A stretch of DNA of 64,000 nt. It comes from an uncultured Clostridia bacterium. GTDB lineage: Bacteria; Bacillota; Clostridia; TANB77; UBA1234. Of the stretch, positions 17,629 through 26,730 are shown piece after piece. The DNA is taken from the NCBI GenBank assembly GCA_934132775.1, contig CAKPAA010000004.1, positions 40,960 to 104,959 on the forward strand, given 5' to 3'. The notes below the pieces were generated by a model. The model did no database searches and was not told the origin of the DNA. It worked only from the letters and a program-made list of their open reading frames with translations. How positions within the stretch are numbered: position 1 is the first letter of the stretch; each line of letters begins with the position of its first letter. Position numbers and translations under genes: made by a program.

Positions 17629-19134
17629 TTAAATATATTCATTTCTAATTTTTACTCTGTCAACTTTTCCATTAGCATTGTAAGGCATCTGCGTAAGTTT
17701 AACAAACTTATTCGGAAACATATATTTAGGAATTATTCCCTTAATATGATTTACAAGTTCCTCGTCTGTTGCAGTTCCCTCATAAACACAAACAATTTTA
17801 TCTTCTTCATTTTTATAAAGACAAACTGCTGTTGAAATCTTATCAAAACTATTCACAGCACGTTCGATTTCGCCAAGTTCAATTCTATAACCCATATGTT
17901 TAATTTGTCCATCTTTTCTAGCCTCAAAATAAATTAAACCATCTTCACGTTTTCTGCCCAAATCTCCCGTTCTATAAATAATATCAGGATAATATTTGTT
18001 TAACGGATTTTGCACAAACACCTTTTTCGTTTTTTCATCATCATTATAATATCCATTAGCAAGACCTGTTCCGCGCACACATATTTCACCAACTTCGCCA
18101 TCCGGAACAAGTTTCAAGTCCTCATCTAAAAGCAATACTTCTTTATTTTCACAAGCTTTGCCAATTGGAATAGCTTCATAGTCCTCAAACTCTCTATCAA
18201 TCTTGTAATAAGTACAATCCACTGTAACCTCAGTTGGTCCATACAAATTTATGTACTGAACTTCTGGCAGAGCTTTTCTCCAAATATTAAGTTTACTTGC
18301 AAGAAGTGCCTCACCACCTAAAATAACCTTTTTCAAATATTGGGGTACACTCTTAGAAAACACATTAGAATTAGCAACTAAATTAAATGCAGAAGTTGCC
18401 CATATTAAGGTGGTTACCTTATTTTCATTCAAAAAATTTACAAGTAGCATTGGAAACATCAAATTCTTTTTAGGTAATATATAAGTCGTGGCAGCACATT
18501 TCAAAGTCACATAAATATCTTTAACTGACAAATCAAAATAAAACGGCGCTTGGTTTGCCATAACATCATCACAAGAAAGCTCACATTTTTCAGTAATCCA
18601 ATCTGCAAAATCAATAACATTTTTATGTGCAATAACAATTCCCTTAGGAACACCTGTAGAACCAGACGTAAAAATAATATAAACAGGATCAATATTAAGC
18701 ACTTTGCTCCTATTGTTAGCAAGAACTATTTCATCAATTTCGCTATCAAGCAATTTATCAAACTCAACAGTTCTAAACTTTTCTATCCCATCAATCAAAG
18801 CCTCATCAGATTTATCATATATTATAAGCGATGGTTCTAAGCTCTCAATAACAGTTTCCATACGCTTTTTAGGCATTTTATTATCAATTGGCACATAATA
18901 ATTACCACTATAAAGTATACCCAAAAAGCCTATTAAACTATTAACATTCCTATCAACTAAAATAGCAATAGGCGAATTATTTTTATCAATAATTTCAGAA
19001 ATTTTGGTTCCTAACTTTTTAGCTCTATCTTCTAACTCAGCAAAAGTAACTTTCGTATTTTCATCAACAAAAGCCAATTTGTCAGGAAACCTTTCTGCCG
19101 AACTTTCTAAATATTCCAATACATTCTTTTGCAT
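17629..19134 (-). CDS. Amino-acid adenylating enzyme, DltA-like
   Basis: 501 aa; first gene of the operon, GAGGAG 6 nt before the ATG. ANL-family adenylation motifs in order: IIFTSGSTGVPKG (A3, about 153-165), APFYFDLSVKDIY (A4), INLYGPTEVTVDCTYY (A5, about 296-310), YRTGDL (A7), GYRIELGEIE (A8) and NANGKVDR with the C-terminal catalytic Lys. Closest in layout to DltA (about 500 aa, no attached carrier domain), which activates D-alanine and loads DltC. A DltC-like carrier is encoded three genes downstream. Substrate could be D-Ala or another amino acid; the binding pocket cannot be read safely by eye. A standalone NRPS-type domain is the alternative. Confidence 0.88.
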   Translation of the reverse strand: MQKNVLEYLESSAERFPDKLAFVDENTKVTFAELEDRAKKLGTKISEIIDKNNSPIAILVDRNVNSLIGFLGILYSGNYYVPIDNKMPKKRMETVIESLEPSLIIYDKSDEALIDGIEKFRTVEFDKLLDSEIDEIVLANNRSKVLNIDPVYIIFTSGSTGVPKGIVIAHKNVIDFADWITEKCELSCDDVMANQAPFYFDLSVKDIYVTLKCAATTYILPKKNLMFPMLLVNFLNENKVTTLIWATSAFNLVANSNVFSKSVPQYLKKVILGGEALLASKLNIWRKALPEVQYINLYGPTEVTVDCTYYKIDREFEDYEAIPIGKACENKEVLLLDEDLKLVPDGEVGEICVRGTGLANGYYNDDEKTKKVFVQNPLNKYYPDIIYRTGDLGRKREDGLIYFEARKDGQIKHMGYRIELGEIERAVNSFDKISTAVCLYKNEEDKIVCVYEGTATDEELVNHIKGIIPKYMFPNKFVKLTQMPYNANGKVDRVKIRNEYI

Positions 19135-19265
19135 AATTCACTCCTCATACACTCAAACATTTAAATAGCACCACTGCTATATCATTAAGCAAAATTTAAC
19201 TTCTAACAATTCACGTCATCAGCCCAGTGTGTAACTCTTAAACTTCTTCCAAAAATCATAAACTA

Positions 19266-19294
19266 ATTATATAGTTTTTCATTTATATTTTCAA
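19266..19294 (-). promoter_or_regulatory. Strong promoter of the Dlt-like operon
   Basis: On the minus strand: TTGAAA (19294-19289), 17-nt spacer, TATAAT (19271-19266). It leaves a leader of about 125 nt before the adenylating enzyme gene. No riboswitch fold is recognised in the leader. Confidence 0.7.
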
Positions 19295-19433
19295 CAATTT
19301 CACATATATTCCAAAACTCATTTAATTCAACTTCACACACTAAATCTAAAATATGTCACAAATAATTTTACTTTCCTCTAAAATATGTTTTTATTCTCAT
19401 AATCTCATAATCAATAATTTCGTGACCTCAAAA

Positions 19434-19504
19434 ATAAGCCTAATTGCTGTTCTAATATACATGCCACAAAATCAAACACATATATACTTTCCAGCAATTA
19501 GGCT
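19434..19504 (-). terminator. Terminator with 14-bp stem and long loop
   Basis: AAGCCTAATTGCTG and CAGCAATTAGGCTT are perfect inverse repeats separated by 43 nt; on the minus strand the second arm is followed by ATTTTT. It lies 30 nt past the serpin-like gene and upstream of the Dlt-like operon promoter. Confidence 0.6.
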
Positions 19505-19534
19505 TTGCTTTACAAATTAAAACTTTTAAATAAA

Positions 19535-20638
19535 TTATTGATAATTCTTAATATTTGTAATCTTTGCACCGAAATAAGGCACATCTTTACTTTCTTCTTT
19601 CAAAAACATTGCAAATGTATTATCTAAATAAAAATACCTACGCTCTGGTGTATCGACAGGAGCCATACTTGTTACATTCATTGCCATTCCAGCTTCACTC
19701 TTTATTTTCCCACCTTTTTCATCTAGCTCAAACTTTATTGTTTGAAGTGCTTTTTCAATTTCAGCATTTTCACCATCAACAGTCAAGAATGGCTGATTTT
19801 CAAGCTCAGTATATTCTCTTTTTTCATCAAAAGATATATAAGGTACTTTTAACTCATCATACTTAGTAAAAAATTTCTTACCATCGTATTTCTGTGCTTT
19901 TTCATTCATATTGGCATATATTTCCTCAAAAGTCTTTCCAACAGGCGATTTACATAGTACAACTTCATCATTATTCTTAGTGTGTAAAACAACCGCAAAG
20001 TCATCTTTTGAATTATAATATAACACTTCTACTTGATCATATACAGCGCTCTCAGTCGACTTATCAATTCCAAAATATTTAACATCATTATAAGTTTTAC
20101 CAAATTTTCCATTATCTAACTTAGTAAATATTTTCGGAAATTCAAACTCCCTTTTAAGCATCGTATAAAAGAAATATCTTCTAAAATCTGTTGATATATT
20201 TTCATCATCGTCCCAAGAAAAACTATCTAATATATCACTTGTTTCATCAAATTTTTCTTTTATAGCTTTCTTTATTTCATCTCTTAAAGAAACTGTTGCA
20301 GAGCCATAAGTTTTGTAATAATACTCATCAGAAATCATATCCTCCGTGAAAGACTCTTTATTAAGATTATCCACAATTTCAGGTTGATTTGCAAAAACAA
20401 CATCTTGCTTTACCACTTCATTTTTCATATCATTCCAAATAAGTTGAAACGTTGCACACCATATAGAATCATCTTCTAACTTGTCTTTAACAGTCGCAAC
20501 TGTGGTTATTTTTCCATCTTTCATATTACTAACATCTCCCTGCTTTTCATCGCCTTTTTGATTCGGATTTTGGCTTCCAATTGAACAACCTGTAAGTAGC
20601 AAGGTTCCCATCAAAATAAGAGCTAAAAACTTACCCAT
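19535..20638 (-). CDS. Lipoprotein with serpin-like C-terminal region
   Basis: 367 aa. Signal peptide with lipobox (LLLTGC, Cys 18) followed by a Gly/Asn/Lys linker, so it should be lipid-anchored at the outer face. The mature part begins CATFQLIWNDMKNEV and ends with VDTPERRYFYLDNTFAMFLKEESKDVPYFGAKITNI. The order FELDEKGGKIKSEAG (hinge-like), then YFYLDNTFAMFL, then PYFGAKI matches the end of serpins (feVnEeGteAaAaT ... f.adhPFlFfIr ... iLFmGrv), so I read it as a divergent serpin-fold protein. The hinge is less alanine-rich than in inhibitory serpins, so protease inhibition is uncertain. Its terminator separates it from the Dlt-like operon. Confidence 0.6.
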   Translation of the reverse strand: MGKFLALILMGTLLLTGCSIGSQNPNQKGDEKQGDVSNMKDGKITTVATVKDKLEDDSIWCATFQLIWNDMKNEVVKQDVVFANQPEIVDNLNKESFTEDMISDEYYYKTYGSATVSLRDEIKKAIKEKFDETSDILDSFSWDDDENISTDFRRYFFYTMLKREFEFPKIFTKLDNGKFGKTYNDVKYFGIDKSTESAVYDQVEVLYYNSKDDFAVVLHTKNNDEVVLCKSPVGKTFEEIYANMNEKAQKYDGKKFFTKYDELKVPYISFDEKREYTELENQPFLTVDGENAEIEKALQTIKFELDEKGGKIKSEAGMAMNVTSMAPVDTPERRYFYLDNTFAMFLKEESKDVPYFGAKITNIKNYQ

Positions 20639-20690
20639 AAAATCACATCCTTTAAATTATTCGACTAATTATTTTATATTTTTGTTCCAA

Positions 20691-21809
20691 TCATTTAAAA
20701 ACTAAATAAACTTTCTTTTCATCATAATTCAATTCTACTTCTGCATTCAAAATATCCTCAAACAATTGCAAATTCCAAAGATATGGTAATTTATTCTTTT
20801 TCACTTCTTTAACATTTTTATCAAATAACATTTCAATTCCATTATACGTTATAGAATAAATACTTCCATCCTTTGATTTAGTAATGCTATCAATTGTCGG
20901 AATCATTTCAGCCAATTCTTCAAAATAGACTTTATATGTCATTTTTTCATAATCATAACTAGCAAAAACTTGAGTCTCAGCGCCATTAATATAAATCTTC
21001 ACTTTAGCCGGTTTATACATTTTTTCAAACTCGCCATTTAGCATATATCTGTCCTTTAAGTTATTATCATGTAAATATTCTACATAGTCAAGCTTAGCTT
21101 TATAGATACAACTATCTACGTTATTTTTGTCACTTTCTCTTATTGTACAAGTATAACTATTTATAAATAAACAGGTTTTCCATGTTCTCTCTTTTCCTTT
21201 TACTACTTTATTAAATTTCTTGCCTATATATTCATTAAGCCTAACTAAATCTTTAACAGCTTGGTCTATTTCATAATATTTTTCAATTTTCTCTCCAAAT
21301 GTGAACTTAAAAAGTCCGGATTCATTAATTTCATAGTCACCACTATAAACAAATCTCTCATTAGGTTTTTTCTCTATATATTCCAAAAACCAATTTTGAA
21401 TTAAGTAATCGACGTAATCATTAGTGTTACTTCCGCCGGTCTTATACGTCGTAAAAACTATATTATTTTGATCCATCACCTTAAATTCACCATCTGAAGA
21501 ATTACTGCTTGATGTTTTAGAAATAATCTTAAACTTTCCGTTGTATTCATTTCTAAGTTGTTTTATTACGTCATAAACAGCAAAGTTATTACCACTCAGC
21601 GAATCAATGGTTTCTTTTATTTTAGCAGTAGTAATAAAAATTATAGCAAAAATTCCTAACAATAAAAATATTTTTACACACTTCTCTATAATGAGTTTCA
21701 TTCTAAATATCTTTTCATACTTAGGATTATTTACTCTTTCATTTTGTTTGTGCTTCATCTCTTTATAATATTTATAAACTTCATCAATATACTTATCCTG
21801 TTCTCTCAT
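20691..21809 (-). CDS. Unknown single-pass membrane protein with extracellular domain
   Basis: 372 aa from ATG at 21809 (GGTGA 6 nt upstream; the earlier TTG overlaps the site). A charged cytosolic N-terminus of about 45 residues rich in Lys and Tyr, one membrane helix (IFLLLGIFAIIFITTA), then about 300 extracellular residues. The last part (IDSITKSKDGSIYSITYNGIEMLFD...LYDEKKVYLVFK-type ending) resembles small copper-amine-oxidase-like or stalk repeats, but this is not a firm match. Two cysteine pairs in the middle could form disulfides. It lies 50 nt upstream of the serpin-like gene and may share its transcript. Confidence 0.6.
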   Translation of the reverse strand: MREQDKYIDEVYKYYKEMKHKQNERVNNPKYEKIFRMKLIIEKCVKIFLLLGIFAIIFITTAKIKETIDSLSGNNFAVYDVIKQLRNEYNGKFKIISKTSSSNSSDGEFKVMDQNNIVFTTYKTGGSNTNDYVDYLIQNWFLEYIEKKPNERFVYSGDYEINESGLFKFTFGEKIEKYYEIDQAVKDLVRLNEYIGKKFNKVVKGKERTWKTCLFINSYTCTIRESDKNNVDSCIYKAKLDYVEYLHDNNLKDRYMLNGEFEKMYKPAKVKIYINGAETQVFASYDYEKMTYKVYFEELAEMIPTIDSITKSKDGSIYSITYNGIEMLFDKNVKEVKKNKLPYLWNLQLFEDILNAEVELNYDEKKVYLVFK

Positions 21810-21870
21810 ATACAATCACCATTACTATTGTACAGGATTTAAAGAACAATATAAATAGTTTTTTTATATT

Positions 21871-22299
21871 TTACAAATATTGTCTCAAATCATTCATAAA
21901 ATTTTGTTCCAAAGTCACTATACTATTTGCAATATTCATACTCTCTTTCGAAGCATTTGAATACTCATTCATATACATACTAATAGACTTAATTCCCATA
22001 TTGCAGCCATCCATCATCGTACTTGCAATTTTCTCATCAGAATCATTCATTGCCATCTTCAAATCAGTAGTCACTTTCAAATTAAACTTTGCAACCGGAT
22101 GTGGTTCTTTAATACTTGCTCCAGACTCATTCAGACGCTTGCCAATTCTGTCCAAAATTTTAATATGCTCTTCCTCATAATTTTCAAGCATATTTTTAAG
22201 CCCTTTATTATATGCACTACCAATAACTCCTCTAATTCCATCGATACCCATCTTAACTCCGGAATCACATTCTTTCAAAAGTTCAATATCATCAGTCAT
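21871..22299 (-). CDS. Helical protein, ferritin-like/DUF2383-like pattern
   Basis: 142 aa from ATG at 22299 (GAGGAG 9 nt upstream). Predicted all-helical: ELLKECDSGVKMGIDGIRGVI, YEEEHIKILDRIGKRL, VTTDLKMAMNDSDEKIASTMMDGCNMGIKSISMYMNEY. Glu-x-x-His in helix two and the repeated small-residue pattern resemble a four-helix ferritin-like protein common in Clostridia; a full metal site is not evident. Single gene with its own start region. Confidence 0.6.
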   Translation of the reverse strand: MTDDIELLKECDSGVKMGIDGIRGVIGSAYNKGLKNMLENYEEEHIKILDRIGKRLNESGASIKEPHPVAKFNLKVTTDLKMAMNDSDEKIASTMMDGCNMGIKSISMYMNEYSNASKESMNIANSIVTLEQNFMNDLRQYL

Positions 22300-22466
22300 A
22301 AACACACACTCCTCAAAATTTTATTTTTTAAACAAATTTTAATAATATTTCAAAACTATTCTTTGCATATTTACAAAAAGTATTCTAGTACTATAACTGT
22401 AAAATGTTGATATAAGTACATCTAAATATTTTTGTAAAAATTTTGTCAAAAATATTTGAAAAAATG

Positions 22467-22495
22467 TTGACAGTTTTTCAAATTCGTAGTAATAT
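22467..22495 (+). promoter_or_regulatory. Consensus promoter of the tRNA cluster
   Basis: TTGACA, 17-nt spacer, TAATAT; the first tRNA starts 39 nt further on. Confidence 0.8.
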
Positions 22496-22533
22496 ATAGA
22501 AGCAGTCGTGATTACTGACTGTTACAGATGTAT

Positions 22534-22609
22534 GGGCCATTAGCTCAGTTGGCAGAGCACTTGACTTTTAATCAAGTTGTCCGCAGTTCGAATCTGCGAT
22601 GGCTCACCA
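22534..22609 (+). tRNA. tRNA-Lys (anticodon TTT)
   Basis: 76 nt with encoded CCA. Acceptor GGGCCAT/ATGGCTC, D-arm AGCTCAGTTGGCAGAGC, anticodon loop CTTTTAA, T-loop TTCGAAT. First of three adjacent tRNA genes. Confidence 0.97.
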
Positions 22610-22616
22610 TATATCC

Positions 22617-22691
22617 GGCCCGATGGTCAATCGGTTAAGACATCGCCCTTTCACGGCGGAGTGGGGAGTTCGACTCTCCCTCGGGTCACCA
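22617..22691 (+). tRNA. tRNA-Glu (anticodon TTC)
   Basis: 75 nt with encoded CCA. Acceptor GGCCCGA/TCGGGTC, anticodon stem ATCGCC... with loop CTTTCAC, T-arm GGGAGTTCGACTCTCCC. Confidence 0.96.
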
Positions 22692-22693
22692 TT

Positions 22694-22769
<76 letters not shown>

Positions 22770-22802
22770 AAATGACATTGCAAAATGCAGTGTCATTTTT
22801 TT
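22770..22802 (+). terminator. Terminator of the tRNA cluster
   Basis: AATGACATTGC pairs with GCAGTGTCATT (one mismatch), followed by seven T. The 270 nt after it hold only AT-rich sequence with a weak TTGGA/TCCAA hairpin and a TATAAT at about 23015 that may serve the next gene. Confidence 0.85.
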
Positions 22803-23070
22803 GTGCTTTCCATCTCATTTATCAATAGTTGGAGTGTAGTTTAACTTGTCCAAACTAGACTATTGAATTAGTAAAAATAAGGCTAATCGCTCTTGCAAAT
22901 CTCCTTTATCTATTTTTCGCAAAATATCAACAATGACGTTTAATTTTTACAGTGTTTTGAAAAAATTTTCACATCAAAAAATGTCATACTATTCCCTATA
23001 AATATATTATTGGATATAATAAAAAGTAGAAAATGGTCTATTTATTTAAAAAAGAGGTGAAATCGAGCTT

Positions 23071-24246
23071 ATGGCAAATGAAAATGTGGTTTATCATGGT
23101 AGTCCAGTAGGCGGACTTACTGAAATTAAGCCAAATTCAACAAAGCAAGGAATAAAAGTTGCTTATGCTGCTTATGAAAAAGCTGCTGCGATGACTTATA
23201 TGTTTAGAAGATACGGAGACTTGGATACAAGCATATTTGTTAGAAATGGTACATTTACATTAGTAGAAAGAAGAAAAAATGTTTTAAATGAATTATATGA
23301 TAGAGGTGGATATTTATACGAACTTCCAGCAGATAAGTTTTTAAGTAAATCTGAAAATAAATCATTTAATTCTTTCAAACTTTGTTCTTTTGAAACTGTG
23401 TCAACAGAAGTAGTTCCAGTGTTAAACGAAACGTATTATGAAAATATATTAGAGGCACTAAACGAAGAAGAAAAAAATGGACACATAAAAATATATAGGT
23501 ATCCTGATAGACCTCAAAATATGCCTTTGGATAATAGTGATTTGATAAATAAAAACATAGGTAGATGGATTAACACATACAAAAGGAATGGAACACTTAA
23601 AGTAAATAGGGAATTGAAATTATTTCTTGAAATTTATCCTGAATTAGCGGAGAAAGTGAAAGAAAGATTTAAGCAACATGGCATAGATACGTTATTTATG
23701 CATAGCATAAATCTTCGCCAATTAACCGAGCACCTAAAAGCTAAAAAAGAATTTGATGGAATTAGTTTTTCAGATTATGGATTAGGCTTTATCGTTCGAA
23801 AAAACAGCATTCCTAATGTTGATTTTGACACTGTCGTATATATTCCAGCAAACGTTCGCGATGACACAAAAAATGATATGTCTTTAGTCATACCTAGTGA
23901 TATACAAGAAAAAAACAATGTCAGAGATATTGGCGGAAAAAATATTGCAGTAAATTTCTTACATAAATTGACGTCAAAAATTAAAGAATCAAAAGAAATA
24001 CCCGATTCGATTATGATTTATCCGATAATTTCAAATATAGCTGAGCCAAGAACTATTGAACAAACAAAAACGCCAGAAAGCAGTGATTTAAGCACTTCAA
24101 GCGAATTGGCAAGAAAAACAGGTGATATAATTACTTTCTTAAAAAAAGAGCTACAAAACTACGGAATAACTACTAGTCTAAAAGTTGATATAAAAGCATT
24201 AAATACAGATGAATTTTTTAAAAGCAAACAAAATTTAGAAATATAG
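23071..24246 (+). CDS. Putative ADP-ribosyltransferase-fold protein
   Basis: 391 aa; AGAGGTGA 10 nt before the ATG. The start VVYHGSPVGGLTEIKPNS, then VAYAAYEKAAAMTYMFRR, matches the YHGS...L.P...VYAT...A pattern of uncharacterised bacterial proteins related to ADP-ribosyltransferase-fold toxins, where the first His binds NAD. A middle region (LFLEIYPELAEKVKERFKQHGIDTLFMHSINLRQL) and DGISFSDYGLGFIVRKNSIPNVDF follow, then a linker and a helical tail. No signal peptide or membrane span. It is alone between the tRNA cluster and a terminator, typical of an inserted cargo gene next to tRNAs. Without a clear catalytic Glu, activity is inference. Confidence 0.5.
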   Translation: MANENVVYHGSPVGGLTEIKPNSTKQGIKVAYAAYEKAAAMTYMFRRYGDLDTSIFVRNGTFTLVERRKNVLNELYDRGGYLYELPADKFLSKSENKSFNSFKLCSFETVSTEVVPVLNETYYENILEALNEEEKNGHIKIYRYPDRPQNMPLDNSDLINKNIGRWINTYKRNGTLKVNRELKLFLEIYPELAEKVKERFKQHGIDTLFMHSINLRQLTEHLKAKKEFDGISFSDYGLGFIVRKNSIPNVDFDTVVYIPANVRDDTKNDMSLVIPSDIQEKNNVRDIGGKNIAVNFLHKLTSKIKESKEIPDSIMIYPIISNIAEPRTIEQTKTPESSDLSTSSELARKTGDIITFLKKELQNYGITTSLKVDIKALNTDEFFKSKQNLEI

Positions 24247-24282
24247 ATAGAAGACCTCATCTTGGTATTAAACAAAAAATAA

Positions 24283-24327
24283 TCCCTTGATTGTCAAAAT
24301 TTTTTGTATAACAATCAGGGATTATTT
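24283..24327. terminator. Bidirectional terminator
   Basis: AATAATCCCTTGATTGT pairs with ACAATCAGGGATTATT (one bulge); it serves the convergent genes at 23071 and 24351. Confidence 0.8.
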
Positions 24328-24350
24328 TGGCATTTCTACACTTTGTTATC

Positions 24351-26087
24351 TCAACTTTGAGCAGCCATTATCTTCTTCATTTCTTCGTTTCTTTTAATCT
24401 TTCTAGTTGTAGTCTTTATAAGTTCTTCATCTGAAATAATTAAATGCTTAACATACTTATACTTTGGAAAAGATTTATTTATTTCTTTTATCTGATTCCA
24501 TAAAATTTCCTCAATTTCTTCGTTACTTTTATCTTTATACTCTTTCTCAATAACTTCTTTATCCAAAACAACTTTAACAGAAAGTTTAACATCTCCATCT
24601 TCTTTTGGAAGTCCAAACACCATACACTCTTGAACCAAATCTAACTTATTGATAAGTGCCTCTATTTCCTCAGGAAATACTTTTTTACCGTTATAAAGAA
24701 CTATCATATCTTTTTTTCTTCCTGTTAAGAACAAATAGCCATCTTTATCAAAATAGCCTAAGTCACCTGTGTAGAACCAACCATCTTTTATTACTTCATT
24801 TGTTAACTCTTCATTCTCATAGTAGCCAAGCATTACGTTAGGCCCTTTTGCCCTAACCTCTCCTATTCCATTTTCGTCCTTGTCCACTATCTCAATTTGC
24901 ACATTTTCCATAGGCTTTCCTACTGAACCAGCTCTCATTCCGAAGTCGCTTTCAGCAGCAAGCACAGGTGCCGTTTCTGTAAGTCCATACCCCTGTACAA
25001 GTTTTATTCCAATAGAGTTAAAATACTCATATATATCCTTTTGAAGTGGTGCACCACCTGCAATTACAAAACGTAAAGAGCCACCTAACTGATCAATTAT
25101 AACTTTATATATTTTTCTTCTAACATCAATTTTACATTTATATAAAGCTCCACTAACAAATTTGGCAACTTTCAAAATCTTCTCTTTTCCTTGTTTTTTT
25201 ATTTGCTTTTGAATATTCTTATATATCGATTCTATCAAAACAGGCACGCCAACAAAAATCGAAACTTTATACTCTTTTAAATTTTTAGCAACGTATCTAA
25301 TTCCATCAGCAAAAGTATTTGTTACTCCACATGCAAGCATCATTGCTATACAAGTTGACCCAAATATATGATGAAATGGTAGCAATGCTATGTTAGTGTC
25401 CCCATTTCTTATTGACTCTACTCGTTGCATTGCATATATATTTGCTGCAATATTTTTTTGCGATAACATAACAGCTTTTGAATTGGCACTTGTGCCAGAT
25501 GTAAACAATAAAATGGCCATTTTATCATTATCTATTGTAACATCTGTATAGCTTTTATTCCCCTTGTTTAAAAGATCTGCCCCATCTGATTTTAAAGAAT
25601 TTATATCTCTGTATCCATCTAATTTTTCCATTGATATATATTCTTTAACAGTAATCTCACTATTTTCTTTTAATTTTTCAATTTTATCTGCATATTTTGA
25701 ATCAAAAACCATTACATCTGCTTTGCTTCTTATAACTGACTGCGTCAATTCAATGTCGTGAAGTTCTTTATCTAATGGCACCGATACCATACCACCTAAT
25801 AAACTTGTAAAATGAGTAAGTGCCCATTCATAACAATTTCGTCCAAGTATAGCAACTCTTTTATCTTTAAATCCATACTTAAAAAATGCCGTTCCTAATG
25901 AATTTATATCATTTAAAAATGCTTTATATGTTATATACGTATATTTTCCTTCTGCCTCAACAACTCTCTCATCAAAATTATTTTTTATAATAAAAGCATT
26001 CATTTCCGAATATTTCTTTGCAGAATTATATATAATTTCTTTTATATTATTAAACTCAGTAGCTTCATAATATTCATTATTTTTCAA
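24351..26087 (-). CDS. Long-chain acyl-CoA synthetase / AMP-binding enzyme
   Basis: 578 aa from TTG at 26087, chosen because TAGGAGGTG lies 8 nt upstream and no in-frame ATG fits. ANL-family motifs: ILLFTSGTSANSKAVMLSQKN (A3-type), LLPFHHIFG, VQGYGLTETAPVLA (A5), GWFYTGDLGYFDKDGYLFLTGRKKDMIVLYNGKKVFPEEIE (A7-A8) and the C-terminal TTTRKIKRNE with the catalytic Lys. It activates fatty or other carboxylic acids with ATP and CoA in the cytosol, usually at the membrane. Chain-length preference is not visible. The neighbours do not define a pathway, though plsX lies 11 kb away. Confidence 0.9.
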   Translation of the reverse strand: MKNNEYYEATEFNNIKEIIYNSAKKYSEMNAFIIKNNFDERVVEAEGKYTYITYKAFLNDINSLGTAFFKYGFKDKRVAILGRNCYEWALTHFTSLLGGMVSVPLDKELHDIELTQSVIRSKADVMVFDSKYADKIEKLKENSEITVKEYISMEKLDGYRDINSLKSDGADLLNKGNKSYTDVTIDNDKMAILLFTSGTSANSKAVMLSQKNIAANIYAMQRVESIRNGDTNIALLPFHHIFGSTCIAMMLACGVTNTFADGIRYVAKNLKEYKVSIFVGVPVLIESIYKNIQKQIKKQGKEKILKVAKFVSGALYKCKIDVRRKIYKVIIDQLGGSLRFVIAGGAPLQKDIYEYFNSIGIKLVQGYGLTETAPVLAAESDFGMRAGSVGKPMENVQIEIVDKDENGIGEVRAKGPNVMLGYYENEELTNEVIKDGWFYTGDLGYFDKDGYLFLTGRKKDMIVLYNGKKVFPEEIEALINKLDLVQECMVFGLPKEDGDVKLSVKVVLDKEVIEKEYKDKSNEEIEEILWNQIKEINKSFPKYKYVKHLIISDEELIKTTTRKIKRNEEMKKIMAAQS

Positions 26088-26184
26088 GCTACATACACCT
26101 CCTATCGAGCAATTTTTTTGAAAAGCGTCTATCAACCTCGTCAAAAGAACAAATAGTTAACAGACGCTTATTCTTCAGTTTTAC

Positions 26185-26373
26185 TTATTCCACAGCATTT
26201 AATTCTTTTAAAACTTCATCAACATCTATGCCATGAACTGCACACGCTTCTTCTAATGTTTCAGCAGCTGATGCTGGACAACCCAAGCAATGCATACCTG
26301 CTTCCATTAAAATTTCTGGATACTTCTCGTTCATCTGAACGATTTCACCTATTAACATTTCCTTTGTTACCAT
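26185..26373 (-). CDS. DUF1858 redox-disulfide domain protein
   Basis: 62 aa. Matches the hybrid-cluster-protein-associated DUF1858 domain: IGEIVQMNEKYPEILMEAGMHCLGCPAS with the CxxC motif, then EEACAVHGIDVDEVLKEL. Such small proteins occur next to or fused to redox enzymes and may relay thiol-disulfide exchange; no partner is encoded nearby. GGGGCGAAAG-type site upstream. Confidence 0.88.
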   Translation of the reverse strand: MVTKEMLIGEIVQMNEKYPEILMEAGMHCLGCPASAAETLEEACAVHGIDVDEVLKELNAVE

Positions 26374-26488
26374 AGCTTTCGCCCCTTTCCTGTCGAAAAA
26401 TGTCGAACGATTTTTTTAATAAATTTATAAAAAAAGCTAGACAATGAAAAAAATGATGCTATAATCACATCAAAAGGTGGTGAACAAT

Positions 26489-26725
26489 TTGAGGGTCTCA
26501 AAATTTTACCTTTGTTTAGTTTCAGTCTTAACTATTTTTTCGCTTGCATTCAATTTCATTTTATCCGAAACTATTTCATCAAGATTTTTCTTTTACTCTT
26601 TTCTAGCCCACATACTAATTACATTTTATATTATATGTTCGTTTTTAGAAATAAATGTATTGCACGAAAAACAAGGTTCAAAACTAGATATAAGCAAATC
26701 AAAACTTTCAAAAAATAGGAGCTGA
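26489..26725 (+). CDS. Small membrane protein at the head of the secretion block
   Basis: 78 aa from TTG at 26489 (AAAGGTGG 8 nt upstream; the earlier GTGs lie in the ribosome binding site). Two hydrophobic helices (YLCLVSVLTIFSLAFNFIL and FFFYSFLAHILITFYIICS) and a basic C-terminal tail. Its stop lies inside the ribosome binding region of the coupling-protein gene, so they are translationally linked. Resembles small accessory membrane proteins of conjugation clusters in position only. Confidence 0.6.
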   Translation: MRVSKFYLCLVSVLTIFSLAFNFILSETISSRFFFYSFLAHILITFYIICSFLEINVLHEKQGSKLDISKSKLSKNRS

Positions 26726-26730
26726 TTTAT

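Noticed and set aside
19135..19265. Riboswitch or T-box in the leader of the Dlt-like operon
   Set aside because: No T-box or known aptamer sequence and no terminator-antiterminator pair in the leader.
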